From an uncultured Desulfobacteraceae bacterium (GTDB lineage Bacteria; Desulfobacterota; Desulfobacteria; Desulfobacterales; UBA5852): a DNA stretch of 64,000 nucleotides. The position numbers were made by a program, and so were the translations under genes. Shown here one piece after another: positions 44,941 to 53,039 of this stretch (its first letter is position 1; the number at the start of each line of letters is the position of its first letter). The stretch is taken from NCBI GenBank assembly GCA_913060875.1, contig CAJXSL010000001.1, positions 640,464-704,463 on the forward strand, in the 5' to 3' direction. The notes below the pieces were generated by a model. The model was not told where the DNA came from. It ran no database searches and saw only the letters and a list, made by a program, of their open reading frames with translations.

Positions 44941-45708
44941 TTAAGCATTTAATCTACATGAATCATTTTCTCCTGCTTTATCATTTAATGGCATAAACAA
45001 ATCTGACGAACATGGTTTAAAATTGTTTGGCCATTTTGTATATAATTTGCACAATAATTTTAATTGTAATGGTGCATCGGGGTTGTATTGAACTACAGAT
45101 GTATGTACGCTATCGGCACCGCAATATTTTAATAACAAATTGAAATCATTGGCGAAATATCTCGGGCAGTATCCAACCATGGAATATGGTTCATCTGTCC
45201 GCAATGTTAGGGCAACCGAATCTTTAGGATTCTGCAAATCAGCCATTAAAAATAGCTTGTCCCCTGGATTTAGTTCTTCAATTCGCTTTTTTGTTTGTTC
45301 TGGAAAATGACTTAATCCATGACTGAAAAATTTTACCAAATAGTAACCCTCTGGAGTTGGCTCTGGGCAAGGAAAAAGTTCAATGGAGTCCGTCCTTCGA
45401 ATACCTCCTGTTAATGATAGAATCATAAAGGGATTCACATCTTTTTCTTGGAGGTTGAGCCATTTAATAAACCTTTTATAATCTGGTCTGGAGCTCGATA
45501 ACAATCTGTTCGCAAATAATGGAAATAGATCTTCTGATTCATAAATATCATAAATATCTTTCATCCGTCCAAAAGGCATGAAACTATCAGATTGCGTAGC
45601 TCCTTTCGTATAATAAAACCTATAAATATTACCTTTTAATTCTAAGCAACCGATAGGGATCCATCTTCTATCAAATGGATCTTGCCAAGATAAAAATAAT
45701 TTTTTCAT
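44941..45708 (-). CDS. HIRAN-like partner protein of the HipA-like kinase
   Basis: A 255-residue protein. The C-terminal half has a HIRAN-like pattern (GDKLFLMADLQNPKDSVALTLRT, then MVGYCPRYFANDFNLLL), a beta-barrel fold often found with SNF2 and HipA-like genes. The N-terminal half (FDRRWIPIGCLELKGNIYRFYY) resembles the HipN-type entry of HipA proteins. Its ATG overlaps the stop of the kinase gene upstream (ATGA), which makes the two a unit. It may be an antitoxin-like or substrate-recruiting partner. The HIRAN assignment is by eye. Confidence 0.55.
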   Translation of the reverse strand: MKKLFLSWQDPFDRRWIPIGCLELKGNIYRFYYTKGATQSDSFMPFGRMKDIYDIYESEDLFPLFANRLLSSSRPDYKRFIKWLNLQEKDVNPFMILSLTGGIRRTDSIELFPCPEPTPEGYYLVKFFSHGLSHFPEQTKKRIEELNPGDKLFLMADLQNPKDSVALTLRTDEPYSMVGYCPRYFANDFNLLLKYCGADSVHTSVVQYNPDAPLQLKLLCKLYTKWPNNFKPCSSDLFMPLNDKAGENDSCRLNA

Positions 45709-46616
45709 TTCAAATCTTTCGCAGAATCAATAAGCCTTCTTTTATTTAAAAACAGGATCTTTTGGCCAAATTCAATGCCAATATCAGATAATTCTGTATT
45801 CGGTATATGTTCAAATGCTGACAGGATTTTCTCATCCGATATAGATTCAAGTTTTTCTATCCAATTTATAGCTGCCGATTTTGAATGCTTTGCTGCTTTA
45901 ATAAAAGCGTCTATAGTTGACAATCTTTTCACGACCGCTCCTGAAGAGAAAAAAGCCGATTTGGCACGTTCTACGTAAAATTGAAGATTTTGCCTTTGGT
46001 CATTGGTGGTTAATTTAAATTTTTTTACTTGATCTGATTCATTCCTACCTAAACTTGAGGCATGGTCATAAGTCGGTGCAAGATACGTTTGTTTCTCAGG
46101 TGTCCGGATTAATCCCCAGTTTTCATCGTGCCTATCCTGATTGGCTATCCATGCGTCAAACATTAAGTATGCTATAAAAACATCTAAGGCTGATTTTACG
46201 TTATTGAATGGATTAAATCCTAAAGGTGGTTTCGTAGAAACACTTTTCATTACAGCTAATACCATTCTCAATGGATGCTCTTTACGCTTATATAATTGTG
46301 TGCATTGTGCGTTTTTACTCTTTCGTATAAGCAGTTCATTCCCATGAACCAATCTGCACCCAATCGGGACAAAATTTTCGCTGATAACACCTTTTTGATT
46401 CCGCCAACTTGCCAGGTCATATATGGCATGTGGTATCCCTAAAATATCGCACAATCTACTGGAGACAACTTCAGCCCAATTCTCGCCGGTTCCAAGGCGC
46501 CCCTCTTTAAAAAGATAATCTTTGCCGTTTTCACCCCTGAACCAAAATTTAAATTTAGTCCCGAGTTGTTCAGGCAAGTCATAAGCATCGTCAGGTACAA
46601 TATAAAATTCTAACAT
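45705..46616 (-). CDS. HipA-like Ser/Thr kinase
   Basis: A 303-residue protein lacking the usual N-terminal domain of HipA but keeping the kinase core: FMFDAW-type helix followed by N159-Q160-D161-R162-H163 and N166, which gives the catalytic loop D-R-H-x-x-N, then YDHASS (D184) for metal binding. Family knowledge: HipA kinases phosphorylate glutamyl-tRNA synthetase or related proteins and arrest growth. It overlaps its HIRAN-like partner by four bases. The missing HipB-like DNA-binding gene argues against a classical toxin-antitoxin triplet. Confidence 0.7.
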   Translation of the reverse strand: MLEFYIVPDDAYDLPEQLGTKFKFWFRGENGKDYLFKEGRLGTGENWAEVVSSRLCDILGIPHAIYDLASWRNQKGVISENFVPIGCRLVHGNELLIRKSKNAQCTQLYKRKEHPLRMVLAVMKSVSTKPPLGFNPFNNVKSALDVFIAYLMFDAWIANQDRHDENWGLIRTPEKQTYLAPTYDHASSLGRNESDQVKKFKLTTNDQRQNLQFYVERAKSAFFSSGAVVKRLSTIDAFIKAAKHSKSAAINWIEKLESISDEKILSAFEHIPNTELSDIGIEFGQKILFLNKRRLIDSAKDLK

Positions 46617-46837
46617 TTCGAAAGGTTATTTCTGATTGAGTTAATTTACATCTATTATACTAAATGAACGTGACAGATCCGGTCACAGGTATGTCGCCTT
46701 TAGACTTTCAGCTTTGTGAATGCCTACCCCAACCTTGCCCACTTATGCAACCATCCATTTCAATCTGCTATTTTCCCTATTGGTTATAAATTCAAGAAAA
46801 TGATCGTTATTATGCTATTAAATATTTCATAAAAATG

Positions 46838-46858
46838 TTTGACTAACATACAGTCAAA
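46838..46858. repeat. Inverted repeat upstream of the serine recombinase
   Basis: TTTGACT (46838-46844) and AGTCAAA (46852-46858) flank a seven-base spacer 60 bases before the recombinase start. It could be an operator or a recombination crossover site. Confidence 0.4.
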
Positions 46859-46918
46859 TGATAGCGAATAAATATGTTTTTGACGTTTTCTTGAAATTTC
46901 TGACGAAAGGTCCCGAAT

Positions 46919-47608
46919 ATGGCACGGAAAAAACAGACCAAGCCCCCGGCGATGCAGCGTCAACCGATAATAAATGTTTCATACCTGAGGGTGAGTACCG
47001 TCGATCAAGATACCGAAAAGTTTAAGAACGATGTTTTGAAATTCGCCAATGATCGGGAATTCGGCACGGTTAAATTTGTTGAAGAATCGGTCAGCGGGAA
47101 AGTTTCATGGAAAAAGCGCAAGTTAAAAACGGTAATCGACGACCTGGGGCCAAGGTGCCGTTTGATAGTTCCAGAACTTTCGCGACTCGGCCGCAGCACG
47201 TTGGAAGTGTTAGAAGTCCTCCAAATCGCCAAGGCCAAAGGGATCGACGTCTTTGCGGTAAAAGAGAATCTTTCCTTGGACAGCTCTATTCAATCCAAAA
47301 TCATGACGACTTTGCTGGCCTTGTTTTCCGAGTTGGAAAGGGATTTCATCAGCCAGCGCACCAGGGAAGCTTTGAAGGCCAGGAAAGCCAAAGGTGTCCA
47401 ACTTGGGCGACCGAAGGGGCCAGGCAAAAGCAAGCTCGACCAGCACCGGGAGGAAATTATTGCCAGATTGACGCTTGGCGTCACAAAGAAACGAATTGCC
47501 GCCGATTATGGGGTGAGCCCTTCGACCCTGATAAATTGGCTTCGGAAAAATGAGATCGTCATTGAGCCCGCTGCAATCGCGGACCAAGGAAAGGAACCCC
47601 GGCAATGA
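46919..47608 (+). CDS. Serine recombinase (resolvase/invertase family)
   Basis: A 229-residue recombinase. The catalytic serine is S26 in YLRVSTVDQD; the arginines in LSRLGRS and the SELERDFISQRTREAL helix are typical. A C-terminal helix-turn-helix (TKKRIAADYGVSPSTLINWL) binds the site. It is of the short Hin/resolvase class and not a large integrase, so it may invert or resolve DNA within the element. Its GC-rich codon use is unlike the flanking AT-rich cargo. It overlaps the next gene by four bases. Confidence 0.88.
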   Translation: MARKKQTKPPAMQRQPIINVSYLRVSTVDQDTEKFKNDVLKFANDREFGTVKFVEESVSGKVSWKKRKLKTVIDDLGPRCRLIVPELSRLGRSTLEVLEVLQIAKAKGIDVFAVKENLSLDSSIQSKIMTTLLALFSELERDFISQRTREALKARKAKGVQLGRPKGPGKSKLDQHREEIIARLTLGVTKKRIAADYGVSPSTLINWLRKNEIVIEPAAIADQGKEPRQ

Positions 47609-47895
47609 AATCACCGCACCAAATCCGCCCCGCAGTGATCAGCGAACTTGAGCCCGATATGTTGGCAATGCTCCAATACCTCAGCGGTGCACAGCCAATC
47701 ATAGAGAATTGCGTCCATGCGGCCCCCGAACGCGGCGCGTTGTTCATCGCCAACGGCGGGCAGTACGTTTTCGCGTTGCTGACGGCGGACGATCTGACAG
47801 CAGCCGTTCACTATCTGAAGGCCGGTGAAATCACTGGAGCTGAGCTTGTGGCATGTCTCCAGTACGGCCCCCGGATGGCGTTGACGGTCGTTTGA
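47605..47895 (+). CDS. Hypothetical protein coupled to the recombinase
   Basis: A 96-residue protein whose ATG overlaps the recombinase stop (ATGA). It contains moderately hydrophobic segments (GALFIANGGQYVFALLTADDL) but no convincing membrane span or known motif. The coupling suggests it assists or controls the recombinase. It is followed by a perfect inverted repeat and a terminator. Confidence 0.6.
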   Translation: MKSPHQIRPAVISELEPDMLAMLQYLSGAQPIIENCVHAAPERGALFIANGGQYVFALLTADDLTAAVHYLKAGEITGAELVACLQYGPRMALTVV

Positions 47896-47905
47896 CAATT
47901 ACCAG

Positions 47906-47932
47906 GCAGACCTAAAGAATCTTTAGGTCTGC
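47906..47932. repeat. Perfect inverted repeat, 12-bp arms
   Basis: GCAGACCTAAAG (47906-47917) and CTTTAGGTCTGC (47921-47932) surround the loop AAT, eleven bases after the stop of the recombinase-coupled gene. It may be a site used by the recombinase or an RNA stem preceding the terminator. Confidence 0.5.
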
Positions 47933-47948
47933 AATAATCCACCAAAGG

Positions 47949-47976
47949 GCACCCTCATTAGGGGGTGCTTTTTTTT
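47949..47976 (+). terminator. Rho-independent terminator
   Basis: GCACCCTC (47949-47956) pairs with GGGGGTGC (47961-47968) with one wobble around ATTA, followed by eight T. It ends the recombinase transcript. Confidence 0.85.
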
Positions 47977-48159
47977 ATTTGGTAGCTCTTGCCTCTGCCA
48001 TAGCATAATGAAAACGTCATATGCAGAGACCAGGTCGAAAAGAATTAGGAGGGGGGGCTTGATGATCAGACCAGAGCCGACAAACGGCACTCCATACGGG
48101 GAAGGATAGGGGGCGTGGCGTCAGGAGTAGGTTTTCAGATTTTTGAGTCTGGGAATTAA

Positions 48160-48867
48160 TTAATCCTCTTTGCTTTTTATCCATTTTTTTATTTTAGATA
48201 AAACATCTTTGTCAATTTCGCTGCTATAGTCTTCAAGCCTGTTAACACGGTCAAGCATGTCACCAATCTTTTGCATATTTTTCTCCGCATCTTTAAGAGA
48301 ATCATCAACTACTTTTTCAAGCCTCTTATCGGCCCATTTGCTGCAAAAAGTTAATACCATACCAAGAAAAATTCCGGCAAACAAAATACCAAAAAAGCCA
48401 AACACTTCGTCCCAGTAAGTTTCACGAGTTTTAGCAATTCCACCTGAATATGATATTTCTTTTACAAATGATTGGTTCAATGATGAAGAAGTTTTTCCAG
48501 TTATGTCAACTTCGAAATAGATAAACAACCGCTGTTTAGGAACTATTCTTGGTATAGTGAAAGTAGAAGTTAGGTCACCAGATCCATATGTAAGATCCTT
48601 TATGCTTTTACTGGTTAAGTCGCTCTGAATATTGGTGATAGGATTGTTAAACTCCACAGCAATTGATACACCTTTAGCATCACTGTGGCCCAAATTGGTC
48701 AGAAACAACATTGTCACGGCCTTGGTGCCTGACGTATAGTAGCTGCCTGTCGAATATTTTAAAAAAGGACTATACCATTCTCTAATTCCAATGTGAGCCA
48801 TAATTGAGAGAATAGCAGCGCCAAAGGCTGCAACCAGAGTGACTGTCTGCCCTTTTGATAGTGCCAT
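48160..48867 (-). CDS. Membrane protein, AT-rich cargo
   Basis: A 235-residue protein with transmembrane helices near residues 8-27 and 150-172 and an extracytoplasmic beta-rich domain between them (VTMLFLTNLGHSDAKGVSIAVEFNNP). The C-terminus after the second helix is a cytoplasmic coiled coil (KRLEKVVDDSLKDAEKNMQKIGDMLDRVNRLE). Function not recognised. It is the downstream member of a minus-strand pair with a secreted protein 12 bases away. Confidence 0.6.
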   Translation of the reverse strand: MALSKGQTVTLVAAFGAAILSIMAHIGIREWYSPFLKYSTGSYYTSGTKAVTMLFLTNLGHSDAKGVSIAVEFNNPITNIQSDLTSKSIKDLTYGSGDLTSTFTIPRIVPKQRLFIYFEVDITGKTSSSLNQSFVKEISYSGGIAKTRETYWDEVFGFFGILFAGIFLGMVLTFCSKWADKRLEKVVDDSLKDAEKNMQKIGDMLDRVNRLEDYSSEIDKDVLSKIKKWIKSKED

Positions 48868-48879
48868 AACCGTTTTTCC

Positions 48880-49401
48880 CTATTTATCGAAAGATAGTGA
48901 ATTATATATCCCCCTGAATGTTTTCAAGTTTATCTCAAATTTACTGCCCGAATCTGTAAATGTAATTGTAAAGAGATTTTCATCTCTAACCCACTGTATT
49001 GTATAGTATCTTAACCGATTATTGCCTTCAATTTGTCTTTTTATATCGCTATCTTTAAGCTGATAAATACAATGTCGAAATTGCTCATTTTTGACGGTTT
49101 CGATATACTTTTCAAAAATGTGTACTTTGTCATAAAAAGGATAGAAAGTATCTTTTAAGGAAAACTGTTTTACCGAATGATAGCCTTGTGCATTTTGGAC
49201 ATTGATATTAATATTTTCACCCGACCCAAGTTTTGCAAATGAAACCAATGTCCATGTTTTTTTTGGTTTTGTTCTTGTCCAATCATTTGGCATTTCAATT
49301 GAAAACTTATATAAATCTGAATGAAAAAGTTTAGCATGTACTGTATCTGCAGCCGCAGAGCTGAATATTAGAACCAGAATCGCAACAATGGTTTTGTTCA
49401 T
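48880..49401 (-). CDS. Secreted protein, AT-rich cargo
   Basis: A 173-residue protein with a signal peptide ending near residue 23 (AADTVHAKLF). The mature part (LYKFSIEMPNDWTRTKPKKTWTLVSF, then RYYTIQWVRDENLFTITFTD) reads as a beta-sheet domain like PsbP or other lipid- or ligand-binding folds. No catalytic residues are evident. Placed 12 bases before the two-helix membrane protein at 48867, so they probably act together at the envelope. Confidence 0.6.
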   Translation of the reverse strand: MNKTIVAILVLIFSSAAADTVHAKLFHSDLYKFSIEMPNDWTRTKPKKTWTLVSFAKLGSGENININVQNAQGYHSVKQFSLKDTFYPFYDKVHIFEKYIETVKNEQFRHCIYQLKDSDIKRQIEGNNRLRYYTIQWVRDENLFTITFTDSGSKFEINLKTFRGIYNSLSFDK

Positions 49402-49430
49402 TTTGACCTCCTACACCGTCGTTAATTTTG

Positions 49431-49664
49431 TCACTTAAAAATTAAGGCCAGTATTGCCACGATTGCCGATGCAAGTGCAGCCCAAGCTGCCCACTTTGCG
49501 GCTTTTGCTGATTCCTTTGCTGCATTTGCCATTGGTTCAATACGTCTGCGTTCAAGCTCATGTCTGCCAGCAGCACCACGCTCAGTGGTCTCAGGATAGG
49601 CGGCATGTACAATAACGGTATGCAATGGCAAGGTCTTGTATGTATCCATTTCATCAGGAGTCAT
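49431..49664 (-). CDS. Small membrane-anchored protein
   Basis: A 77-residue protein starting at ATG after GAGGA. The last 22 residues (WAAWAALASAIVAILALIFK) form a C-terminal transmembrane helix, preceded by an Ala/Lys helix. Tail-anchored proteins of this size are common near phage and defence genes. It is the first of three minus-strand envelope genes in this block. Confidence 0.6.
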   Translation of the reverse strand: MTPDEMDTYKTLPLHTVIVHAAYPETTERGAAGRHELERRRIEPMANAAKESAKAAKWAAWAALASAIVAILALIFK

Positions 49665-49994
49665 GGGGAAGTCCTCATTGAAAGCATCAAAAATGAATGG
49701 ATATTACGGAGGGAACACTATGAGCCATAACCCATAAGCCTTGCATCGGCAAGCCAATTTTAGTACCCGATAAAGATTCCTAATTATAACACTATATGCG
49801 GAGGTAAACAGTTAAGCCGTCATGAAGCACCTCATTTAGCTCAGGGGGGAGGGGTTAAATATAAAAGCAGCATTTTTTTTAGATGCACTATATTAAAAAT
49901 TGATAAATATAAAATAAGGATTGAATCAGATAAAAAAATGTAATAAATATTCTTTATGTTTTTGTTCTTGTTGTGGTTATTGGTTTTGGTCTAA

Positions 49995-50066
49995 TGAAAA
50001 AGCCAAACCTGCCGTGAGACAGGGACGGAAAGCCACGGGTCTCAAATGAGAAAGCCGGGTTGCCAA
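49995..50066 (+). ncRNA. Candidate GEMM-I (cyclic dinucleotide) riboswitch aptamer
   Basis: The text AGCCAAACC, a CCTG...CAGG stem with a GTGA tetraloop, GGGACGGAAAGCC, ACGGGTCTC and GCCGGGTTGCC follow the conserved order of c-di-GMP-I (GEMM-I) aptamers as seen in Geobacter-type RNAs. The GNRA loop and its receptor arm (TCTC-AAAT-GAGA hairpin) are in the expected places. The base aligned with G20 of the Vibrio Vc2 RNA appears to be G, which favours c-di-GMP over 3',3'-cGAMP, but I did this by eye. It precedes the terminator at 50053-50096 and the gene at 50119. Confidence 0.8.
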
Positions 50067-50096
50067 ATGTTTAAGGCAATCCGGCTTTTTATTTTA
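50053..50096 (+). terminator. Terminator overlapping the riboswitch 3' strand
   Basis: AGCCGGGTTGCC (50053-50064) pairs with GGCAATCCGGCT (50075-50086), followed by T4-A-T4. The left arm is also the 3' strand of the aptamer, so ligand binding should prevent the terminator from forming and turn the downstream genes on. This is inference from the overlap. Confidence 0.8.
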
Positions 50097-50118
50097 TAAT
50101 AACTAAAGGAAAATCGAT

Positions 50119-50457
50119 ATGGGAAAAGCTGCAAAGTTTAAAGAAAACGCCATACCAAAAAAGATTGTTACGGATGAAGAGGTTGGAGGATCCGGTGGTA
50201 AGGTAAGGGGTGAGTGTGGTGAATTGTTAGTTGATCTTATTAGAATAAATTTGGATATACATAAGCAATCAAACGTCGGTGATTCTATATCGGTTTCAAA
50301 GGAAAGCGACGGATTGGCAGTGAGAACAATAAATGGAAATTTAGGGTATATAGCATTTCATTATGAAGATGAAGTTAAAAGATGTAAATACAAAAAAGGG
50401 TTAATTTTTTCATTGGAGAGAAAACCAATTTATGCTGTGGTTAATTTAATAAAATAA
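50119..50457 (+). CDS. Riboswitch-controlled small protein, HIRAN-like in part
   Basis: A 112-residue protein with ribosome site AAAGGA and an AT-rich codon use. The C-terminal 60 residues (GDSISVSKESDGLAVRTINGNLGYIAFHYEDEV) resemble a small beta-barrel such as HIRAN, but the match is weak. The N-terminus is basic and flexible. It is the first gene of the riboswitch-controlled unit and ends 12 bases before the next. Confidence 0.65.
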   Translation: MGKAAKFKENAIPKKIVTDEEVGGSGGKVRGECGELLVDLIRINLDIHKQSNVGDSISVSKESDGLAVRTINGNLGYIAFHYEDEVKRCKYKKGLIFSLERKPIYAVVNLIK

Positions 50458-50469
50458 TGCCTCTTTTAA

Positions 50470-51624
50470 ATGGTAAAATATATTGATCAAAGTTTATGGT
50501 CTGATGAATGCGTGACAAAATGTATTATTTATAATTTGTGTCACGGGTCTCCTTCTGCGCCTTGTAAATGTTTGAATCCTCATATTCAAAATCAACGGAA
50601 GTGTTCTGATTGCCAATATATATGCAGGGAAAGAATTATTGAAGATGAAGAAACTGGTTTGGTAATCGATTTCGCTTCATATGTTAGAGACGGCTTACCA
50701 TTAGAAAAATTAGAGATAAATCAAATCGATTTAGGGCAACCGCCCTTCCTTATCTCGACAAACACCAATAGGCTTCCTGTAGGTTCAAAAGTACCTTTGA
50801 ATTATGTAGGTATTGATATAAAAGAGATTTTTCATGGTCGTAATGGTTCTTCCGTTCTTGATCGTCCAATTTTTGAGACTGAAAAAGCATTAAGAAAATA
50901 TTTGCGTATCAATGATGCCCCTACAATTATGGCAATATTAAATGGGAAAGATGATATTTTGGAAAATTTTTGGGCGATGGGAAAGCTTAATCGATTAAAG
51001 CTGTATAAATTATTTGAAAAAGCTGGAATTAAATTTGCCACATGCCCTACCTTCTCAATAATAGATGAAACATTAGGTTTTCCTGCTTCACATAATGTAT
51101 GTATGTTATTAAGGCATAACAGGGTGGCCGATGAAATGCAGCAGGCAGAATTTAATGTTGTGCCAAATATCTATTGGAGAAATGAATCCGATATTCTGAA
51201 ATGGATTGATTGGATTTCACATCAAGATAAATTATATTACATCTCAAGAGATTTTTCACGGACAAAAAAGGGGGCTCCATTTAAAAAGCAATTTAGCGAT
51301 TTTATTAAAATAATTGAAGAAGCAAATAAAAAGCTTCATGTTTTTATTATAGGCGTCGGTTGTGTAAAGGCCGCAGCTGTTACAATGAATATTGAAAATG
51401 CTGGCTGTACTTGTTCCATTGTGACTCCAGATCCTGTTATGGAGGGTATCGGAAAAGGGGCGGAACTAAAATTAAATTCTAATGGTGATGTTTCTTTTAG
51501 TAAAAATTGGGACTTTAATAAAGACGAATTGGCGATGAAAAACATTCTCACATTGAATAATCATATTGATAAGTATTGCGCTAAAAATCGACAGGCTAAA
51601 TTCAAATCGAATAAAGCTGTATAG
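50470..51624 (+). CDS. Riboswitch-controlled cysteine-cluster protein
   Basis: A 384-residue protein. The N-terminal 45 residues hold eight cysteines (CVTKC, C-x6-CKC, CSDCQYIC), likely a zinc or iron-sulfur site. The middle part (NVVPNIYWRNESDILKWIDWI) resembles DUF4417-type proteins often seen in phages, and later text (LHVFIIGVGCVKAAAVTMNI) looks like an alpha/beta barrel strand. No catalytic motif can be named. Start ATG at 50470 is 12 bases after the previous stop; no strong Shine-Dalgarno is evident, so translation may depend on coupling. Its riboswitch control is the best clue to its role. Confidence 0.65.
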   Translation: MVKYIDQSLWSDECVTKCIIYNLCHGSPSAPCKCLNPHIQNQRKCSDCQYICRERIIEDEETGLVIDFASYVRDGLPLEKLEINQIDLGQPPFLISTNTNRLPVGSKVPLNYVGIDIKEIFHGRNGSSVLDRPIFETEKALRKYLRINDAPTIMAILNGKDDILENFWAMGKLNRLKLYKLFEKAGIKFATCPTFSIIDETLGFPASHNVCMLLRHNRVADEMQQAEFNVVPNIYWRNESDILKWIDWISHQDKLYYISRDFSRTKKGAPFKKQFSDFIKIIEEANKKLHVFIIGVGCVKAAAVTMNIENAGCTCSIVTPDPVMEGIGKGAELKLNSNGDVSFSKNWDFNKDELAMKNILTLNNHIDKYCAKNRQAKFKSNKAV

Positions 51625-51725
51625 TTTAACCAAAAGGCCTTTTCCTGATAATCCTCATCTCATCATTTGCTATTTTTATCCAATTGTTTGAAAGTCCCAT
51701 GTGTTTGTATTACCGCTGGGTCATA

Positions 51726-52061
51726 CTAACGCGCTCGCGAAATCGCTTTACGAATTAAGTCTGGATCCAGGCCTTGAACAACGTACTTAGCAAGCAATTC
51801 TTGATCTGTGATTTCAGGGTTAGCCTCAATATCAGCTTTTATCACGGCCGAACTTAGCGTCAGCGCAACCCGGTAATCAAGATCGGCTTCCTGCTCAGCC
51901 GTTAACGGCGGCCAATGCGAAACCCCGCGGAAGCCGGCTCGGATGGCATCAGGCCCGATGTTGAATTTTTTGATTTCTTCGGCTGTGTAAGCGGTGCGAT
52001 AGGGGTTGTCGGACAGTGCGACTTTATATAGATCTATGCGTTTTTTCAACTTTATTTGCAT
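51726..52061 (-). CDS. Hypothetical protein coupled to the lipoprotein gene
   Basis: A 111-residue soluble helical protein. It begins MQIKLKKRIDLYKVALSDNPY and contains PLTAEQEADLDYRVALTLSSAVI. No motif is recognised. Its start overlaps the end of the upstream MORN-type lipoprotein gene by 10 bases, so they probably form a pair. Its GC content is higher than the lipoprotein's, which suggests a different origin. Confidence 0.55.
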   Translation of the reverse strand: MQIKLKKRIDLYKVALSDNPYRTAYTAEEIKKFNIGPDAIRAGFRGVSHWPPLTAEQEADLDYRVALTLSSAVIKADIEANPEITDQELLAKYVVQGLDPDLIRKAISRAR

Positions 52062-53026
52062 GTATCCTTATATAGTTCTAAATTATGGATGCGTTGTCCT
52101 TCAACATCATAATACTCCCATTCACCGATCGGTTCGTCTTGATCGAAATAACCTATTGTCCTAATTTTTCCTGATTCATAGTAATATACCCATCGGCCCT
52201 GTTTTTTACCCTTGTATTTATAACCTTTAACAAGAATAGTTCCCCTTATGCTATACCTTACATAGGGGGACAGCTTCTTGGGTCGTGTTTTTGAGTATGC
52301 TTCTTCTAAAGCATAGAATTTCGTTATCTTCCCTTCACTAAGGGACATTGCGCATAAACCAGTTTCTGGATCATCCGGATTTTCTACATGATATTTAAGA
52401 ATCCATCCTGGTGGAGTTGGCACATTGGAATCACCCATTCTATAGGCTCCATGAGGAGCTTTGTGGATTTCGAAATCCTTCGTAATTTTATCAAATTTTT
52501 CTGCTCTAACGGATTTCGTTTTGGTATCGAATACTAACAAATAAATTGGTTCTAATTCTGTTAGAGGGATGAAAAAATCTTTCGGATCTATCTTTTCAAT
52601 TTTGTTTTTCTCGTTTAAAAATTTACGAAAAAATACGACGGTTTCTTCTAATTTTATAGATTTTGTTTTGGTATCATAAAACAGAAGGTAAGAAGAAGGC
52701 TTTTTCACCTGAGTCAGAGAATAAAAAAAAGGATTCGATAAAATAATTTGAAAAACATCTAAACGGGACTTTTGTAATAATGTCAGCGGATTTACTGCTT
52801 TTGCTGAATTAGACTCGGGATCGTATATTAGCAGATAGGATGAGGGTGGGGCTTTTTCACTTGTATCGGGTTTTTCTGGAATTATAACATTTATGTACCT
52901 TGGTCCATTATCATCATGAAAAATAAGGGATGGGCCTTTTAACTCTCTTTCTATTAAATTTTCATTTATTGCAAAACAGCTAACCAAAAAGAAAGCAAAA
53001 AAAATGAATGGTATCTTATGATACAA
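52052..53026 (-). CDS. Lipoprotein with MORN-like C-terminus
   Basis: A 324-residue protein from a TTG start after AGGAG (nine bases). The signal sequence ends in a lipobox (LVSC17). The body repeats three times a motif such as YLLIYDPESNSAKA, SYLLFYDTKTKSIKL and YLLVFDTKTKSVRA, each about 60 residues apart. The C-terminus (GRWVYYYESGKIRTIGYFDQDEPIGEWEYYD) is MORN-like, a repeat used in antitoxin-like and membrane-associated proteins. It sits between two minus-strand membrane genes in the cargo region. Confidence 0.65.
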   Translation of the reverse strand: MYHKIPFIFFAFFLVSCFAINENLIERELKGPSLIFHDDNGPRYINVIIPEKPDTSEKAPPSSYLLIYDPESNSAKAVNPLTLLQKSRLDVFQIILSNPFFYSLTQVKKPSSYLLFYDTKTKSIKLEETVVFFRKFLNEKNKIEKIDPKDFFIPLTELEPIYLLVFDTKTKSVRAEKFDKITKDFEIHKAPHGAYRMGDSNVPTPPGWILKYHVENPDDPETGLCAMSLSEGKITKFYALEEAYSKTRPKKLSPYVRYSIRGTILVKGYKYKGKKQGRWVYYYESGKIRTIGYFDQDEPIGEWEYYDVEGQRIHNLELYKDTCK

Positions 53027-53039
53027 TCAGAAAATTCTC

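Noticed and set aside
44941-46616. Classical HipAB toxin-antitoxin
   Set aside because: No HipB-like helix-turn-helix gene is adjacent and the kinase lacks the full HipA N-terminus.
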